NCBI GenBank assembly: GCA_034003725.1
Contig: JAVEYB010000004.1
Span: 124,001-188,000, forward strand
Origin: Candidatus Zixiibacteriota bacterium
GTDB lineage: Bacteria; Zixibacteria; MSB-5A5; GN15; FEB-12
Length of the DNA: 64,000 bases
Direction of reading: 5' to 3'
In this document: positions 16,247 through 24,432 of the stretch, piece by piece
How the letters are laid out: every line of letters begins with the position of its first letter
Position numbering within the stretch: the stretch's first letter is position 1
Notes under the pieces: generated by a model
Database searches by the model: none
What the model saw: only the letters and a program-made list of their open reading frames with translations
Told to the model about the DNA's origin: nothing
Position numbers and translations under genes: made by a program

Positions 16247-16867
16247 ATGACCGATATTTGCCACGCCAAAGGTGACTCCGACAACCGTGAGCCGTTGTCC
16301 GACTCCGAACTCTGGCAGCAAATCCTTGACGGGAATACGGCGGCGTGGAACATCCTGGTGCGACGGTACCAGACACTGGTCTACACGGTGGCAAATCGAG
16401 CGGGATTATCCCTGGCGGACGTTTCAGACTGCTTCCAGCAGACCTGGGTCTTGTTACACCGCAATCGGAACTCCATTCAGGATCCCTCCCGCCTTTCCGC
16501 ATGGCTGATCACCACGGCCAAGCGGGAGGCACTTCGCTTAAAGCGCCGTTCCGACCGCGACATGCCAATGGACTCCGTTTCCGACCCGGTCGATTCTGCG
16601 GATCTGGCCGACGACGCCCTGATACGGACCGAGCGGCAGGCCCATTTGGAGGCGGCGCTGGAGCAGCTTGACTTGAGGTGCCGCCGGCTTATGGATCTCA
16701 TGTTCTTCGCGGATGAAAGACTTTCTTACGAGGATATCGCCGGGCAGGTTGGATTATCGACCAATGCGCTCGGTCCTGCCCGCCGTCGCTGCCTCGACCG
16801 TCTCCGCAGGATTCTGGAAAAATTGGGCTACCTCGATGCACGAAACGGCGTCGATCGGACACTGTAA
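16247..16867 (+). CDS. ECF-type RNA polymerase sigma factor
   Basis: Encodes 206 residues. The ATG at 16247 follows GGA at a 7-base distance; the preceding in-frame TTG is less likely. Region 2 spans about residues 27-100 (NTAAWNILVRRYQTLVYTVA, then DCFQQTWVLLHRN, the -10 recognition helix area). Region 4 lies about 140-195 with a helix-turn-helix around YEDIAGQVGLSTNALGPARRRCLDRL. Region 3 is absent, as in ECF sigma factors. It directs RNA polymerase to a specific regulon. The next gene encodes a zinc-finger anti-sigma-like protein 33 bases downstream, then a CHAT protease and a subtilase, all on one transcript. The promoter is of housekeeping type with palindromes, so an external regulator is likely in addition to autoregulation. 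Confidence 0.9.
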   Translation: MTDICHAKGDSDNREPLSDSELWQQILDGNTAAWNILVRRYQTLVYTVANRAGLSLADVSDCFQQTWVLLHRNRNSIQDPSRLSAWLITTAKREALRLKRRSDRDMPMDSVSDPVDSADLADDALIRTERQAHLEAALEQLDLRCRRLMDLMFFADERLSYEDIAGQVGLSTNALGPARRRCLDRLRRILEKLGYLDARNGVDRTL

Positions 16868-16900
16868 GTCAAAGATGAGCAGAAACCTGGGAACCAGTGG

Positions 16901-17473
16901 ATGAGCATCGACAAACACCCGAGTCGAAAACAGATCATCGAAGCAGTTAAGTCCGGCAGTCTCGGCCTCGCCGACCACTTTAGCGGGTGCGAGGATTGTC
17001 GTCTGCTGTACGAATTGCTGACGCAGTTCCGTCTGGCGGGTGAGCTCAGGCTGCCCCTTCCGCCGTCCGAGTGGACTCGACGGGCGATCGCAATCGCCGA
17101 GCAGCCTGAAAAGCAATCTCCCCTTCGTCGGCTGGCGGGCCGCCTGACCTTCGATTCGTGGACGGCAACTCCCGCCGTACAGGTGCGTGGTGCGGCCGCA
17201 GACGAACGCCGGTTGCGGTTCGAGGCAGATGAAGTCCGTCTCGATCTCCGTGCGGAACGCGACCCCTCGGGATGGCAGTTTGTTGCTCGTGTGTCCGACG
17301 TTGAAGCACGGCCCGAGTCATGGAAGCTTGTCGCGGGGACGCAGATCGTAAGCTCTGATGACCACGGGTTCTTCCTTTGGGCAGCATCACAGCCTCCCGA
17401 ACAACTGGTCCTGCAATCCGGATCTCTTCGTGTTGAGGTAACCCAACTCTCGTGGACTCCGCCCTCGTCATAG
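16901..17473 (+). CDS. Zinc-finger anti-sigma-factor-like protein
   Basis: Encodes 190 residues. Near the N-terminus, HFSGCEDCRLL gives the HxxxCxxC signature of zinc-binding anti-sigma domains, about residues 26-33. No transmembrane segment is visible, so it would act in the cytoplasm. The C-terminal part (about residues 75-190) is predicted beta-rich (VRLDLRAERDPSGWQFVARV, FFLWAASQPPEQLVLQSG), like the sensor or sandwich domains attached to such proteins. It sits between the ECF sigma gene and the TPR-CHAT gene, which starts 22 bases before this gene ends and is therefore translationally coupled. The role is inferred: sequester the upstream sigma factor until released by a signal, possibly proteolysis by the CHAT protein. 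Confidence 0.72.
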   Translation: MSIDKHPSRKQIIEAVKSGSLGLADHFSGCEDCRLLYELLTQFRLAGELRLPLPPSEWTRRAIAIAEQPEKQSPLRRLAGRLTFDSWTATPAVQVRGAAADERRLRFEADEVRLDLRAERDPSGWQFVARVSDVEARPESWKLVAGTQIVSSDDHGFFLWAASQPPEQLVLQSGSLRVEVTQLSWTPPSS

Positions 17474-20178
17474 CAGACCCGATCCTTCGGCATTTCGTGA
17501 CCACCGGAGCGCTTCCGGATTCGGCCACGGAGCGAGCGGCCGCCGAGGCGCTTGATCGCTACATCCTCGGGGAAGTGCAACGCTCGCTGCCAACCGCCCT
17601 GGAAATCGCCCGGGCGATAGTCCGTAAAGCTTCAGGTCGCCCCGGCTCGCTGTTGCTGTCTGCACACCGGGCACGAGCCCGCGCGGCGCTGATGAGCGGG
17701 CGGTATGCCGAGGCCGAACGGGCCTATCTCGCCGCCCGAGCACTGGCGGTCCGCGATTCGCTCTCGCGTGGGCGGATCGATCGTACACTGATTGACGTGT
17801 ACATGTATCTGGGCCGGTTTGAGGAGTCGCGGCGGCGCGCCCGGCTGGCCCTGCGCACGTTTCGAAGCCTCGGTTTGCAGGCAGAAGTCGCAAAAACCAA
17901 GGTCAACTACGCAAACCTGCTGCACCGCCAGGATCGTCATCGCGATGCGGGTCGGCTGTACCAGGAGGCGGCCGAGTTTTTCGTGAATCAGAGCGACGAG
18001 CTGTCGGCTGCGCGCTGTCTGTTCAATCGCGCCAATACGCTGGTGCAACTGTTCCTTTTCCACGATGCCGAGTCGCTATACGAAGAGTCGGAGCGCATTT
18101 ATCGCAGACACAATCATGAACTTGATGCCGTCGACGCACGGTGGGGTATCTCCTGGCTCCACATGCTGCAGGGGCGGTTTCATGTCGCGTTGCGGGAACT
18201 GCAAACGTGCGAGACCGCTTACGAGCGAATCGGCGTCCCACTTCGCATCGCCTCCTGCATTCTCGACCGTGCGGAGGTCTATCTGAACCTCAACCTGTTC
18301 CAGGACGCTCGCGACATGGCTGAACTCGCCGAAGAGCGGTTCGCCGACCTTGGCATTCGATATGAACGTGCCAAAGCTGCTTACTATCGGGCGAGAGCGG
18401 CGTTGGTGCTGGGAAATAATGACGAGAGCCGGCACGCTCTGAGGCGGGCTCGCGCTGCGTTTCGCAGGGACAACAACCACGGTTTTCTCGGTGCCGTTCA
18501 TCTGTTGAGCGCACAGGCGACACGAACGCCGAAAGTCCGCCGGCAGGAACTCGGCACGGCGCAGCGACTGTTTGCCCGCGCGCAACTTCCCCTGTGGCAG
18601 GCGGTCTGCGATTTGCAGTCCCTGCGGGATGCGCCGCGTTCCCGATCCGCCTTGCGACGGCTGAGTCGAAACAAAGCCGCCCAGCAGGTTCCGCACTTCT
18701 ATGCGGCCTGGCAGACGGCGCTGGGTGATTTGAAAGCCAGAAACTCGCCGGGCAGCGCCATAGAACACTGGACCCGGGCCGCCGATCGGCTCGATCTTGT
18801 ACGAGCACAGCTTCCACCAATCGAACTGCGAACATCGTTCGGCAAGGACATTGACAGCCCGCACAAGCGCCTGGTCGACGCCGAGGCGACATCGTCTCCG
18901 CTTGAAGCCGCTGTCTGGTCGGAACGTCTCAAGACCGCCGGAATCTGGGCGCCGCCGCTGGACGGGTCCGCTCTGACGGAAGCCCGTGAACGAGTATCAC
19001 GGTCCCTCAGCGAACTTGCCGGTCAGGTGGCTGCACTGTCGCAACAGATCCCGGGAAGTGGTGAACGAAGCGTGACCTCAGTTCAGAATTCGCCGCTGGT
19101 GAAAGAACTTCAACGGCGAGTCCGGCAGGATCTTCTGGAGGTGGAGCGCGATGATTCCGCGGATGACAGCAGCCTCAACAACCTCGCCGTTCAGTTCGGC
19201 GCAATCGCGCAACTTCAGCCGATCGTCCAGTGGCATATCGGCTCAAGAGATATCCTCGCGTTTATTCACGAGTCGTCAAATGTGCGTTCCGTTCGATTTC
19301 CCGGCGCGCGGACTCGCTTGCAGCGATGGGTGGCACAATGGCGGTTCGTCCTTGAATCAGCGGCGCTCGCCGACGTGCTTGGTGATTCCACGCCCATCCG
19401 CGATGAACATCGGATGCTCGACGAGCTCGGCGAATGGCTGATCAGACCACTCCAGCTGCCTAACGGCAACCGCCGTCTCTTGATGTTGCCGGAAGGCGAG
19501 TTGTCGAACATCCCCTGGGCAGCGGTAAGATTGGACAGTGCCCCGCTTGGCGACTGTTTTGAGATCATTCTTTCTCCCAGCCTTCGCCACCATGTTCGGG
19601 CTCGTGGTGTCTCCCCACGATCCTCCCGCGTCCTGCTTTTAGCGGGACCCTCGGATGATCTTCCCGCGGCGCGGGACGAGCTGGACCGGCTGTCGAGACT
19701 TGTCGGCACGGAGGTTTATCGCTACGACCCGTGCCGTCGGACCGATTGGCCCGAGACGGAACGGGCCCAACTCTGGCACTACTCCGGCCACGCCGTGCTG
19801 AATCGGGAAAATCCGTTCTACTCGTCACTTCGGCTGGCCGACGGGCCGTTATTCGCCGCCGACTTGAGACTCCGAAACGCCGCGGTGGGCTTGGTAACGC
19901 TCGCGGCCTGTCAGTCCGGCGCTCACGTGGCACTGCCGGGGGAAGAAGCCACCGGGCTGGTGCGCTCCTTTCTGGAGATGGGAGCGCGCAACGTGGTCGC
20001 CGGACACTGGCCGGTAGCCGACCGGTCGACTGCACTCTGGATGGAGGCCTTCTACAGTCGCTATTTCACCGGCCATCCAATTACCGAGTCGGCACATTTT
20101 GCCAACAACGCTGTTATGGAAGCATACCCATCAGTTTATCATTGGGCCGCCTTCTCCGTCTTCGGAGCCGGTTGCTAA
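17452..20178 (+). CDS. TPR-CHAT caspase-like protease
   Basis: Encodes 908 residues from a GTG inside the previous gene. Residues of about 60-450 form TPR-type helical repeats (SGRYAEAERAYLAARALAV, GRFEESRRRARLALRTFRSLG, DRHRDAGRLYQEAAEFFV). The C-terminal 250 residues are a CHAT domain (clan CD peptidase, related to caspases and separase). Catalytic His780 lies in HYSGHAVL and Cys820 in LAACQSG, followed by GEEATGLVRSFLEMGARNVV. Both dyad residues are intact, so an active cytoplasmic endopeptidase is expected. Known TPR-CHAT proteins cleave regulatory partners after sensing a signal; in type III-E Craspase the target is a sigma-binding inhibitor. The adjacent anti-sigma protein is an obvious candidate substrate; this is inference. 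Confidence 0.9.
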   Translation: MDSALVIADPILRHFVTTGALPDSATERAAAEALDRYILGEVQRSLPTALEIARAIVRKASGRPGSLLLSAHRARARAALMSGRYAEAERAYLAARALAVRDSLSRGRIDRTLIDVYMYLGRFEESRRRARLALRTFRSLGLQAEVAKTKVNYANLLHRQDRHRDAGRLYQEAAEFFVNQSDELSAARCLFNRANTLVQLFLFHDAESLYEESERIYRRHNHELDAVDARWGISWLHMLQGRFHVALRELQTCETAYERIGVPLRIASCILDRAEVYLNLNLFQDARDMAELAEERFADLGIRYERAKAAYYRARAALVLGNNDESRHALRRARAAFRRDNNHGFLGAVHLLSAQATRTPKVRRQELGTAQRLFARAQLPLWQAVCDLQSLRDAPRSRSALRRLSRNKAAQQVPHFYAAWQTALGDLKARNSPGSAIEHWTRAADRLDLVRAQLPPIELRTSFGKDIDSPHKRLVDAEATSSPLEAAVWSERLKTAGIWAPPLDGSALTEARERVSRSLSELAGQVAALSQQIPGSGERSVTSVQNSPLVKELQRRVRQDLLEVERDDSADDSSLNNLAVQFGAIAQLQPIVQWHIGSRDILAFIHESSNVRSVRFPGARTRLQRWVAQWRFVLESAALADVLGDSTPIRDEHRMLDELGEWLIRPLQLPNGNRRLLMLPEGELSNIPWAAVRLDSAPLGDCFEIILSPSLRHHVRARGVSPRSSRVLLLAGPSDDLPAARDELDRLSRLVGTEVYRYDPCRRTDWPETERAQLWHYSGHAVLNRENPFYSSLRLADGPLFAADLRLRNAAVGLVTLAACQSGAHVALPGEEATGLVRSFLEMGARNVVAGHWPVADRSTALWMEAFYSRYFTGHPITESAHFANNAVMEAYPSVYHWAAFSVFGAGC

Positions 20179-20190
20179 GGAGCCGAATCG

Positions 20191-21588
20191 ATGCTATCCG
20201 CCCGCACGCTGCAATTTGTCGTCAGTATATGTGTGCTCTTGATTATCTCGTCGTCGGACGTCGGAGCTGAAGAAACGGAGTATGTGGCCGGCCAGCTGGT
20301 TTGCAGAGTCACCAATTCCGTATATATCGACACCATAAATGTTGGGTACGGTACGACGTCGGAGTCATTTCTGCCCGGTATCAGCAGCTACCTGCTCCTT
20401 GCCCCACCCGAACTGGATGCCGAAAGTCTTGCGGCTGTAATCGCCTCGGAACCGTACGTCGTTTACTGTGAACCAAACTACATCCTCGCGGCCCCGGAGC
20501 CCGTTCAGGGGAGCCAACCGTTCATCGATTTTGACAGAACCGGGACCTTCAATGGTCAGACTGCCGCCGCTCAGGTTGATCTTGCCTCGGCCCACTCCCT
20601 GAGTTCGGGAGCAGGCGTGACGGTCGCCGTTGTTGATGTCGGCGTGAACGCCAACCATCCCGTGCTGCTGGGCGCAACGGTCACCGGCTTTGATTTTGTG
20701 GATGAGGACCCGGTAGCACATGACGAACCCGGAGGGAGCGCCAGCGGCCACGGTACGTTCATCGCAGGCGTTATCCGCCTCGTGGCGCCGGAAGCGGGAA
20801 TTGCATCTTACCGTGTTCTCGATACGGCCGGACGAGGCGACGGATTCACGATCGCCCGGGCAATCTTGACAGCCGTTAACGCACAGTGCAAGGTCATCAA
20901 CCTGAGCATGGTTATGTCGGGAGTTCATAGCAGTGTCGACCACGCCATCGAATACGCCCGCGCCCACGAGGTAATGGTCATCGCCGCGGCCGGCAACGAC
21001 TCAACAGAGGTCGATCGGTTCCCGGCCAGTGACTCTTATGTGTTGTCAGTGGCCGCTGTCGATTCGAACAATCTCAAAACGGCGTTTTCAAGCTATGGCG
21101 GCAAGGTCGATGTCTGCGCGCCGGGCGCGCACGTCTATGCTCCGTACGATGATTCGTTGTTCGCGTGGTGGAACGGCACGAGCTTCGCCGCCCCGTTCGT
21201 CTCGGGACAGGCGGCGCTGTTGTTTGCTGCCCGCCCGGCCGCCACCTGGAATGAAGTCCGTGATGCCATTGTCGGTACCTCCGTCTCGCTCGACTCGCTC
21301 AACCCCGAATACGCTGGAGAGCTGGGCAGCGGCCTGATTAACCCGCCGGCGGCGGTTCTCGAGGTCGCGCCCGCTATGTGTGGAGACTTCAACGAGGATG
21401 GGAACGGGCCGGACCTGTCCGACCTTACGGCCTTCATCAACTATTTGTTCCTTGGCGGCCCATCACCGACCGCTCTTTCGATTGGGGACGTAGACGGAAC
21501 CGCCGAGGTTGATCTGAATGACGCTGTTTACCTGATCAACTACCTGTTTCTGGGAGGTCCGGACCCGGCCTGCCCAGAGAGCAGGTGA
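20191..21588 (+). CDS. Secreted subtilisin-like (S8) serine protease with dockerin-like C-terminus
   Basis: Encodes 465 residues. AAGGAG overlaps the stop codon of the CHAT gene 8 bases before the ATG, so it belongs to the same operon. A signal peptide (residues 1-26) and an inhibitor-like propeptide (about 30-98) precede the S8 domain. The triad is Asp149 (AVVDVGV), His187 (GHGTFIAGV) and Ser331 (GTSFAAP), with oxyanion Asn269 (AAGND). All are intact. From about residue 395 a dockerin pair follows (FNEDGNGPDLSDLTAFIN, VDLNDAVYLIN). It should degrade or process extracytoplasmic proteins. Its placement behind sigma, anti-sigma and CHAT genes suggests an exported output of the same response, although a separate housekeeping role cannot be excluded. 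Confidence 0.92.
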   Translation: MLSARTLQFVVSICVLLIISSSDVGAEETEYVAGQLVCRVTNSVYIDTINVGYGTTSESFLPGISSYLLLAPPELDAESLAAVIASEPYVVYCEPNYILAAPEPVQGSQPFIDFDRTGTFNGQTAAAQVDLASAHSLSSGAGVTVAVVDVGVNANHPVLLGATVTGFDFVDEDPVAHDEPGGSASGHGTFIAGVIRLVAPEAGIASYRVLDTAGRGDGFTIARAILTAVNAQCKVINLSMVMSGVHSSVDHAIEYARAHEVMVIAAAGNDSTEVDRFPASDSYVLSVAAVDSNNLKTAFSSYGGKVDVCAPGAHVYAPYDDSLFAWWNGTSFAAPFVSGQAALLFAARPAATWNEVRDAIVGTSVSLDSLNPEYAGELGSGLINPPAAVLEVAPAMCGDFNEDGNGPDLSDLTAFINYLFLGGPSPTALSIGDVDGTAEVDLNDAVYLINYLFLGGPDPACPESR

Positions 21589-22058
21589 ACCTCACCGGGT
21601 CACTTTGTGGTCCTCGAGCGCACCGCAGATTGTTGTATCAAAGATTCGGCAATGATCGTCTAACAGTAGATATCGCAGCACAAAGTGCGGTTCAGAACCC
21701 GCAAAAGGAACTTTCTGCGACCTGATTGATTACACGCATAAAGCCTCCCCCGTTAATCGCTAAGGGGATTCCACCGACGCGCTCCGGCGGTGGACGCAAA
21801 GCGGGATTGGGAACCTCAGCCAATTTCGCTTTTTGCGTTTGTACGGCGCCGCCGGACTTTTCGTTGGCGCAGGGCTTGCGCCCCTGCGGCCGATGTCAAC
21901 ATATGCTTCCCGCACCCTATTCCATCCGTGGATACATGAGCATTTATGGATTCAAACTATCCATATAATGTACTTTTTCTGCACGAAACACGGTTGCCGT
22001 TTCTCTGTCTTCTGAAATTCTCCTGTCATCCAGTCAACAACCATGGGAGGGAGTGACG
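21589..22058. other. Hairpin-rich intergenic region
   Basis: No gene is supported in these 470 bases. A series of hairpins can be read between 21745 and 21890: CCCC/GGGG around 21750, CCACCG/CGGTGG (21771-21793), a long stem ACGCAAAGCG (21794-21803) with CGCTTTTTGCGT (21827-21838) that encloses ATTGG/CCAAT, and CGCAGGG/CCCTGCG (21868-21888). A TATAAT at about 21964 may be the -10 of the downstream gene; no good -35 is seen. Function unknown: a structured leader, or remnants of a repeat. Confidence 0.5.
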
Positions 22059-24038
22059 ATGAATCGAAGGTTACGTGCTCTCGCGACGGCAGCCGCGCTG
22101 CTCTGTGTATCCGTACCGGTCCGGGCGACCATTCACACCGTTCAAGTTGGCAACTTTTTCTTCAACCCCACCAAAACGACAGTGAACCCGGGCGACACCG
22201 TCCGGTGGGTACTGGTAAGCGGCGTGCATACGACGACATCGATGCCCAGTTCCCCGAAACAATGGGACTCGGGGATTCTGTCCGGGTCCTTCGACGTCGT
22301 GTTCACGGCCGGCGACGGTCCGGGACCGTTTCCGTATCTGTGCAGCGTCCATCCAACGACCATGATCGATACCATCTTCATGGCCGTACCCGCCGAGCCG
22401 ACTCGGTTTGCGTTTGTTCTCGGCCAATCGCAGGCCGATGCCTGTGCCGGAACGGGCAGCACGGCACGCGGATACGGACTTGCGGTTCTGAGCCCCGACT
22501 CGACCGAGCTTTCGTTGTATATTGTTCACGACGTTTCGTCACCTACTCTGGCGCACGTCCATCGCGGCGCACCTTGTGTCTCTGGGCCGGTAGCATTTGG
22601 ATTTTCTTCGCCGGCCAGTCCAATAAGCGACACCTGGAGCTTGACGCCCGCGGACGTTCAGGACTTGTTCGATGGGGACCTGTACGTCAACGTGCACTCG
22701 AGTACATTCGGCGATGGTGAGATTCGCGGGCAAATCATACAGGACGACATCCGCTTCCTGTTTAACCTCGATGAGAGCCAGGCGGACGGCGGTTCCGGAA
22801 CGGGAAGTTTCGCTACGGGGTTCGGCGAGGCGGTGCTGTCAGCGGACGCCACGGAGATGTCTTTCGTGATCGGGCACGACGTTGCATCGCCGATTGATGC
22901 CCACGTTCACATCGGTGCCCCGGGGGTCGAGGGGCCGGTACGGTTTGGGTTCACTAGCTTCACGAGCCCGATCACCGGGACCTGGACGCTCGATACTACG
23001 CATATAAAGGAGCTCTTCAACGAAGAACTCTACGTCAATGTCCACTCCAACACGTTTCTGACCGGCGAAATCCGCGGGCAGGTACGTCGTGAAGTTGCCC
23101 GCTTTGCATTCCGACTCACGGAGTCGGAGGCCAACGGTGGAGCCGGGACCGGCAGCAGCGCAACGGGGTACGCGATCTGCGATTTGAGCGCGGATCAGGA
23201 ATCGATGTCGATTCTGGTGGAGCACGACATTGCCTCGGCTATCGACGGGCATGTCCATCTGGGCGCGCCGGGAGTCGAGGGACCTCCCGTCTTTGCCTTC
23301 TCCAGTTCAATCAGTCCCATCAACGAAACCTGGCCCCTGACTCCGACCGATATCGCCAACCTGCTTGCGGGCGACCTCTACATTAATATCCACTCCACGG
23401 CCTTTCCGTCGGGAGAGATTCGCGGGCAGCTCCTTCAGGCACCGACCTCACTGAACGTGGGCCTCGATGAGTCCCAGGCCAACCTGTGCGCGGGCACTGG
23501 AAGCTCGGCCACAGGAACGGTCTCGGTGGTACTTAAACCTGAGGGGCGGCAGCTCACTGTCGTCGGGACCCACGATGTCGGAGGCGCCACCGATGTGGCG
23601 GTCGAACTCGGCTTCCCGTGTATCGACGGTCCCGCCCTTTTCTCGCTCGGGGCGTCGTCGAGCATCGCGGACGTACTTCATCTGTCGTCTTCAGATGTCA
23701 GCGGTTACCTCAGGGGAGAACTAAATCTAACCGTTACGTCGGCCACGTTTCCTGACGGAGAGATCAGGGGACAGATAGCAACTGCGACCGGCACTGCCTG
23801 CTGCACAGGAAACACCGGAAACATCAATGACGACGCGGGCGGAGCGGTTGACTTGTCGGACCTCATTTACCTGGTGAACTTTCTGTTCCTCGGCGGACCA
23901 TCGCCAACGTGCGTGGCATCCGCCAACACCAACGGCGATGTCGGCTGCAACGTCGATCTCTCCGACTTGATTTACCTTGTGAACTTCCTCTTCCTCGGCG
24001 GGCCATCACCTGCCCCCTGCGACCCGGCCTGCGAATAA
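22059..24038 (+). CDS. Secreted cupredoxin, four CHRD domains and dockerin-like module
   Basis: Encodes 659 residues. The ATG at 22059 has GGAGG 8-10 bases upstream; the GTG two codons earlier is too close. After a signal peptide (to about residue 24) a plastocyanin-like domain covers 25-111, with candidate copper ligands H57, C95, H98 and M102 (YLCSVHPTTM). Four CHRD repeats follow (about 116-227, 229-340, 342-453, 457-570), each ending GEIRGQ. The first three have HDV or HDI and AHVH or GHVH histidines. The fourth lacks the HVH pair and looks degenerate. The C-terminus carries two dockerin EF-hands (DLSDLIYLVNFLFLGG twice). CHRD domains occur in exported, often adhesive or metal-associated proteins; substrate unknown. 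Confidence 0.85.
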   Translation: MNRRLRALATAAALLCVSVPVRATIHTVQVGNFFFNPTKTTVNPGDTVRWVLVSGVHTTTSMPSSPKQWDSGILSGSFDVVFTAGDGPGPFPYLCSVHPTTMIDTIFMAVPAEPTRFAFVLGQSQADACAGTGSTARGYGLAVLSPDSTELSLYIVHDVSSPTLAHVHRGAPCVSGPVAFGFSSPASPISDTWSLTPADVQDLFDGDLYVNVHSSTFGDGEIRGQIIQDDIRFLFNLDESQADGGSGTGSFATGFGEAVLSADATEMSFVIGHDVASPIDAHVHIGAPGVEGPVRFGFTSFTSPITGTWTLDTTHIKELFNEELYVNVHSNTFLTGEIRGQVRREVARFAFRLTESEANGGAGTGSSATGYAICDLSADQESMSILVEHDIASAIDGHVHLGAPGVEGPPVFAFSSSISPINETWPLTPTDIANLLAGDLYINIHSTAFPSGEIRGQLLQAPTSLNVGLDESQANLCAGTGSSATGTVSVVLKPEGRQLTVVGTHDVGGATDVAVELGFPCIDGPALFSLGASSSIADVLHLSSSDVSGYLRGELNLTVTSATFPDGEIRGQIATATGTACCTGNTGNINDDAGGAVDLSDLIYLVNFLFLGGPSPTCVASANTNGDVGCNVDLSDLIYLVNFLFLGGPSPAPCDPACE

Positions 24039-24090
24039 CGCGTCCTCGTCACCGGTATGATCTACCGGCATGACAGGGTACCTCGGTCGA

Positions 24091-24130
24091 ACGACCGCCC
24101 TTTACCGAAGGGCGGTCGTCGATCTTTTGT
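24091..24130 (+). terminator. Probable terminator of the CHRD-protein gene
   Basis: A perfect 12-bp stem ACGACCGCCCTT/AAGGGCGGTCGT with a short loop, followed by CGATCTTTTG. The T-run is short, so efficiency is uncertain. Confidence 0.7.
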
Positions 24131-24176
24131 GCTGCACGCAGGGACGAAAATCTACTCTGGGGCTAAACTTAGGGTA

Positions 24177-24204
24177 TTGACAAAATGGACTATTGCAGTA
24201 TACT
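24177..24204 (+). promoter_or_regulatory. Promoter of the trp operon
   Basis: TTGACA and TATACT with a 16-base spacer, about 45 bases before the leader-peptide ATG. The -10 region lies in an AT-rich run (TATACTATATC). No TrpR-like operator was recognised. Confidence 0.75.
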
Positions 24205-24256
24205 ATATCAGCAATCAAGCAGGACACATAAGAGAAAGTAATCCATCGGAACGATC

Positions 24257-24355
24257 ATGGCACGATACAACTCACAGATCAACCGCTATTGGTGGTGGTA
24301 TCGTGATACCCGTGTGCCTGATCGTGGCCCTGGGTGCGTCTTGAGTACGCGCTAA
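24257..24355 (+). CDS. trpL: trp operon leader peptide with three consecutive Trp codons
   Basis: A 32-residue open frame MARYNSQINRYWWWYRDTR followed by VPDRGPGCVLSTR and a TAA. Codons 12-14 are all TGG (24290-24298). GGA lies 7 bases before the ATG. It sits between the trp promoter and a perfect terminator hairpin that precedes trpE, the classical arrangement for ribosome-mediated attenuation. When charged tRNA-Trp is scarce, the ribosome stalls on the WWW codons. The segment about 24317-24327 is then free to pair with the left arm of the terminator, preventing it. When Trp is plentiful, the ribosome runs to the stop codon and covers that segment, so the terminator forms. The codon count after WWW is longer than in E. 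coli. Confidence 0.85.
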   Translation: MARYNSQINRYWWWYRDTRVPDRGPGCVLSTR

Positions 24356-24395
24356 ACGCGAAACCAAAAGACACCAACACGAGCCCGCTGTCAGG
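24317..24395 (+). promoter_or_regulatory. Predicted antiterminator pairing of the trp attenuator
   Basis: Leader bases CCTGATCGTGG (about 24317-24327) can pair with CCGCTGTCAGG in the left arm of the terminator (about 24385-24395), with one mismatch and two G-U pairs. It begins about 18 bases downstream of the last Trp codon, just outside the footprint of a stalled ribosome. Confidence 0.6.
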
Positions 24396-24420
24396 CACCT
24401 GACAGCGGGCTCTTTTTTTT
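24381..24420 (+). terminator. Transcription attenuator of the trp operon
   Basis: A perfect 14-bp stem GAGCCCGCTGTCAG/CTGACAGCGGGCTC with loop GCAC, followed by eight T, ending 12 bases before the trpE ATG. It cannot be a terminator of another gene because only the leader peptide lies upstream. Confidence 0.93.
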
Positions 24421-24432
24421 GAAAGGACGATT

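Noticed and set aside
16901-20178. Type III-E CRISPR (Craspase) locus
   Set aside because: No repeat-spacer array, gRAMP, cas1 or cas2 is present in the window; only the output-type genes are similar.
21786-21840. Resemblance to a c-di-GMP-I (GEMM) riboswitch because of GGACGCAAAGC
   Set aside because: The diagnostic upstream GGCAAACC segment is replaced by GGGGATTCC, and the ACGCAAAGCG run pairs better with CGCTTTTTGCGT downstream, giving a plain long hairpin. The 3' half of the riboswitch is not present.
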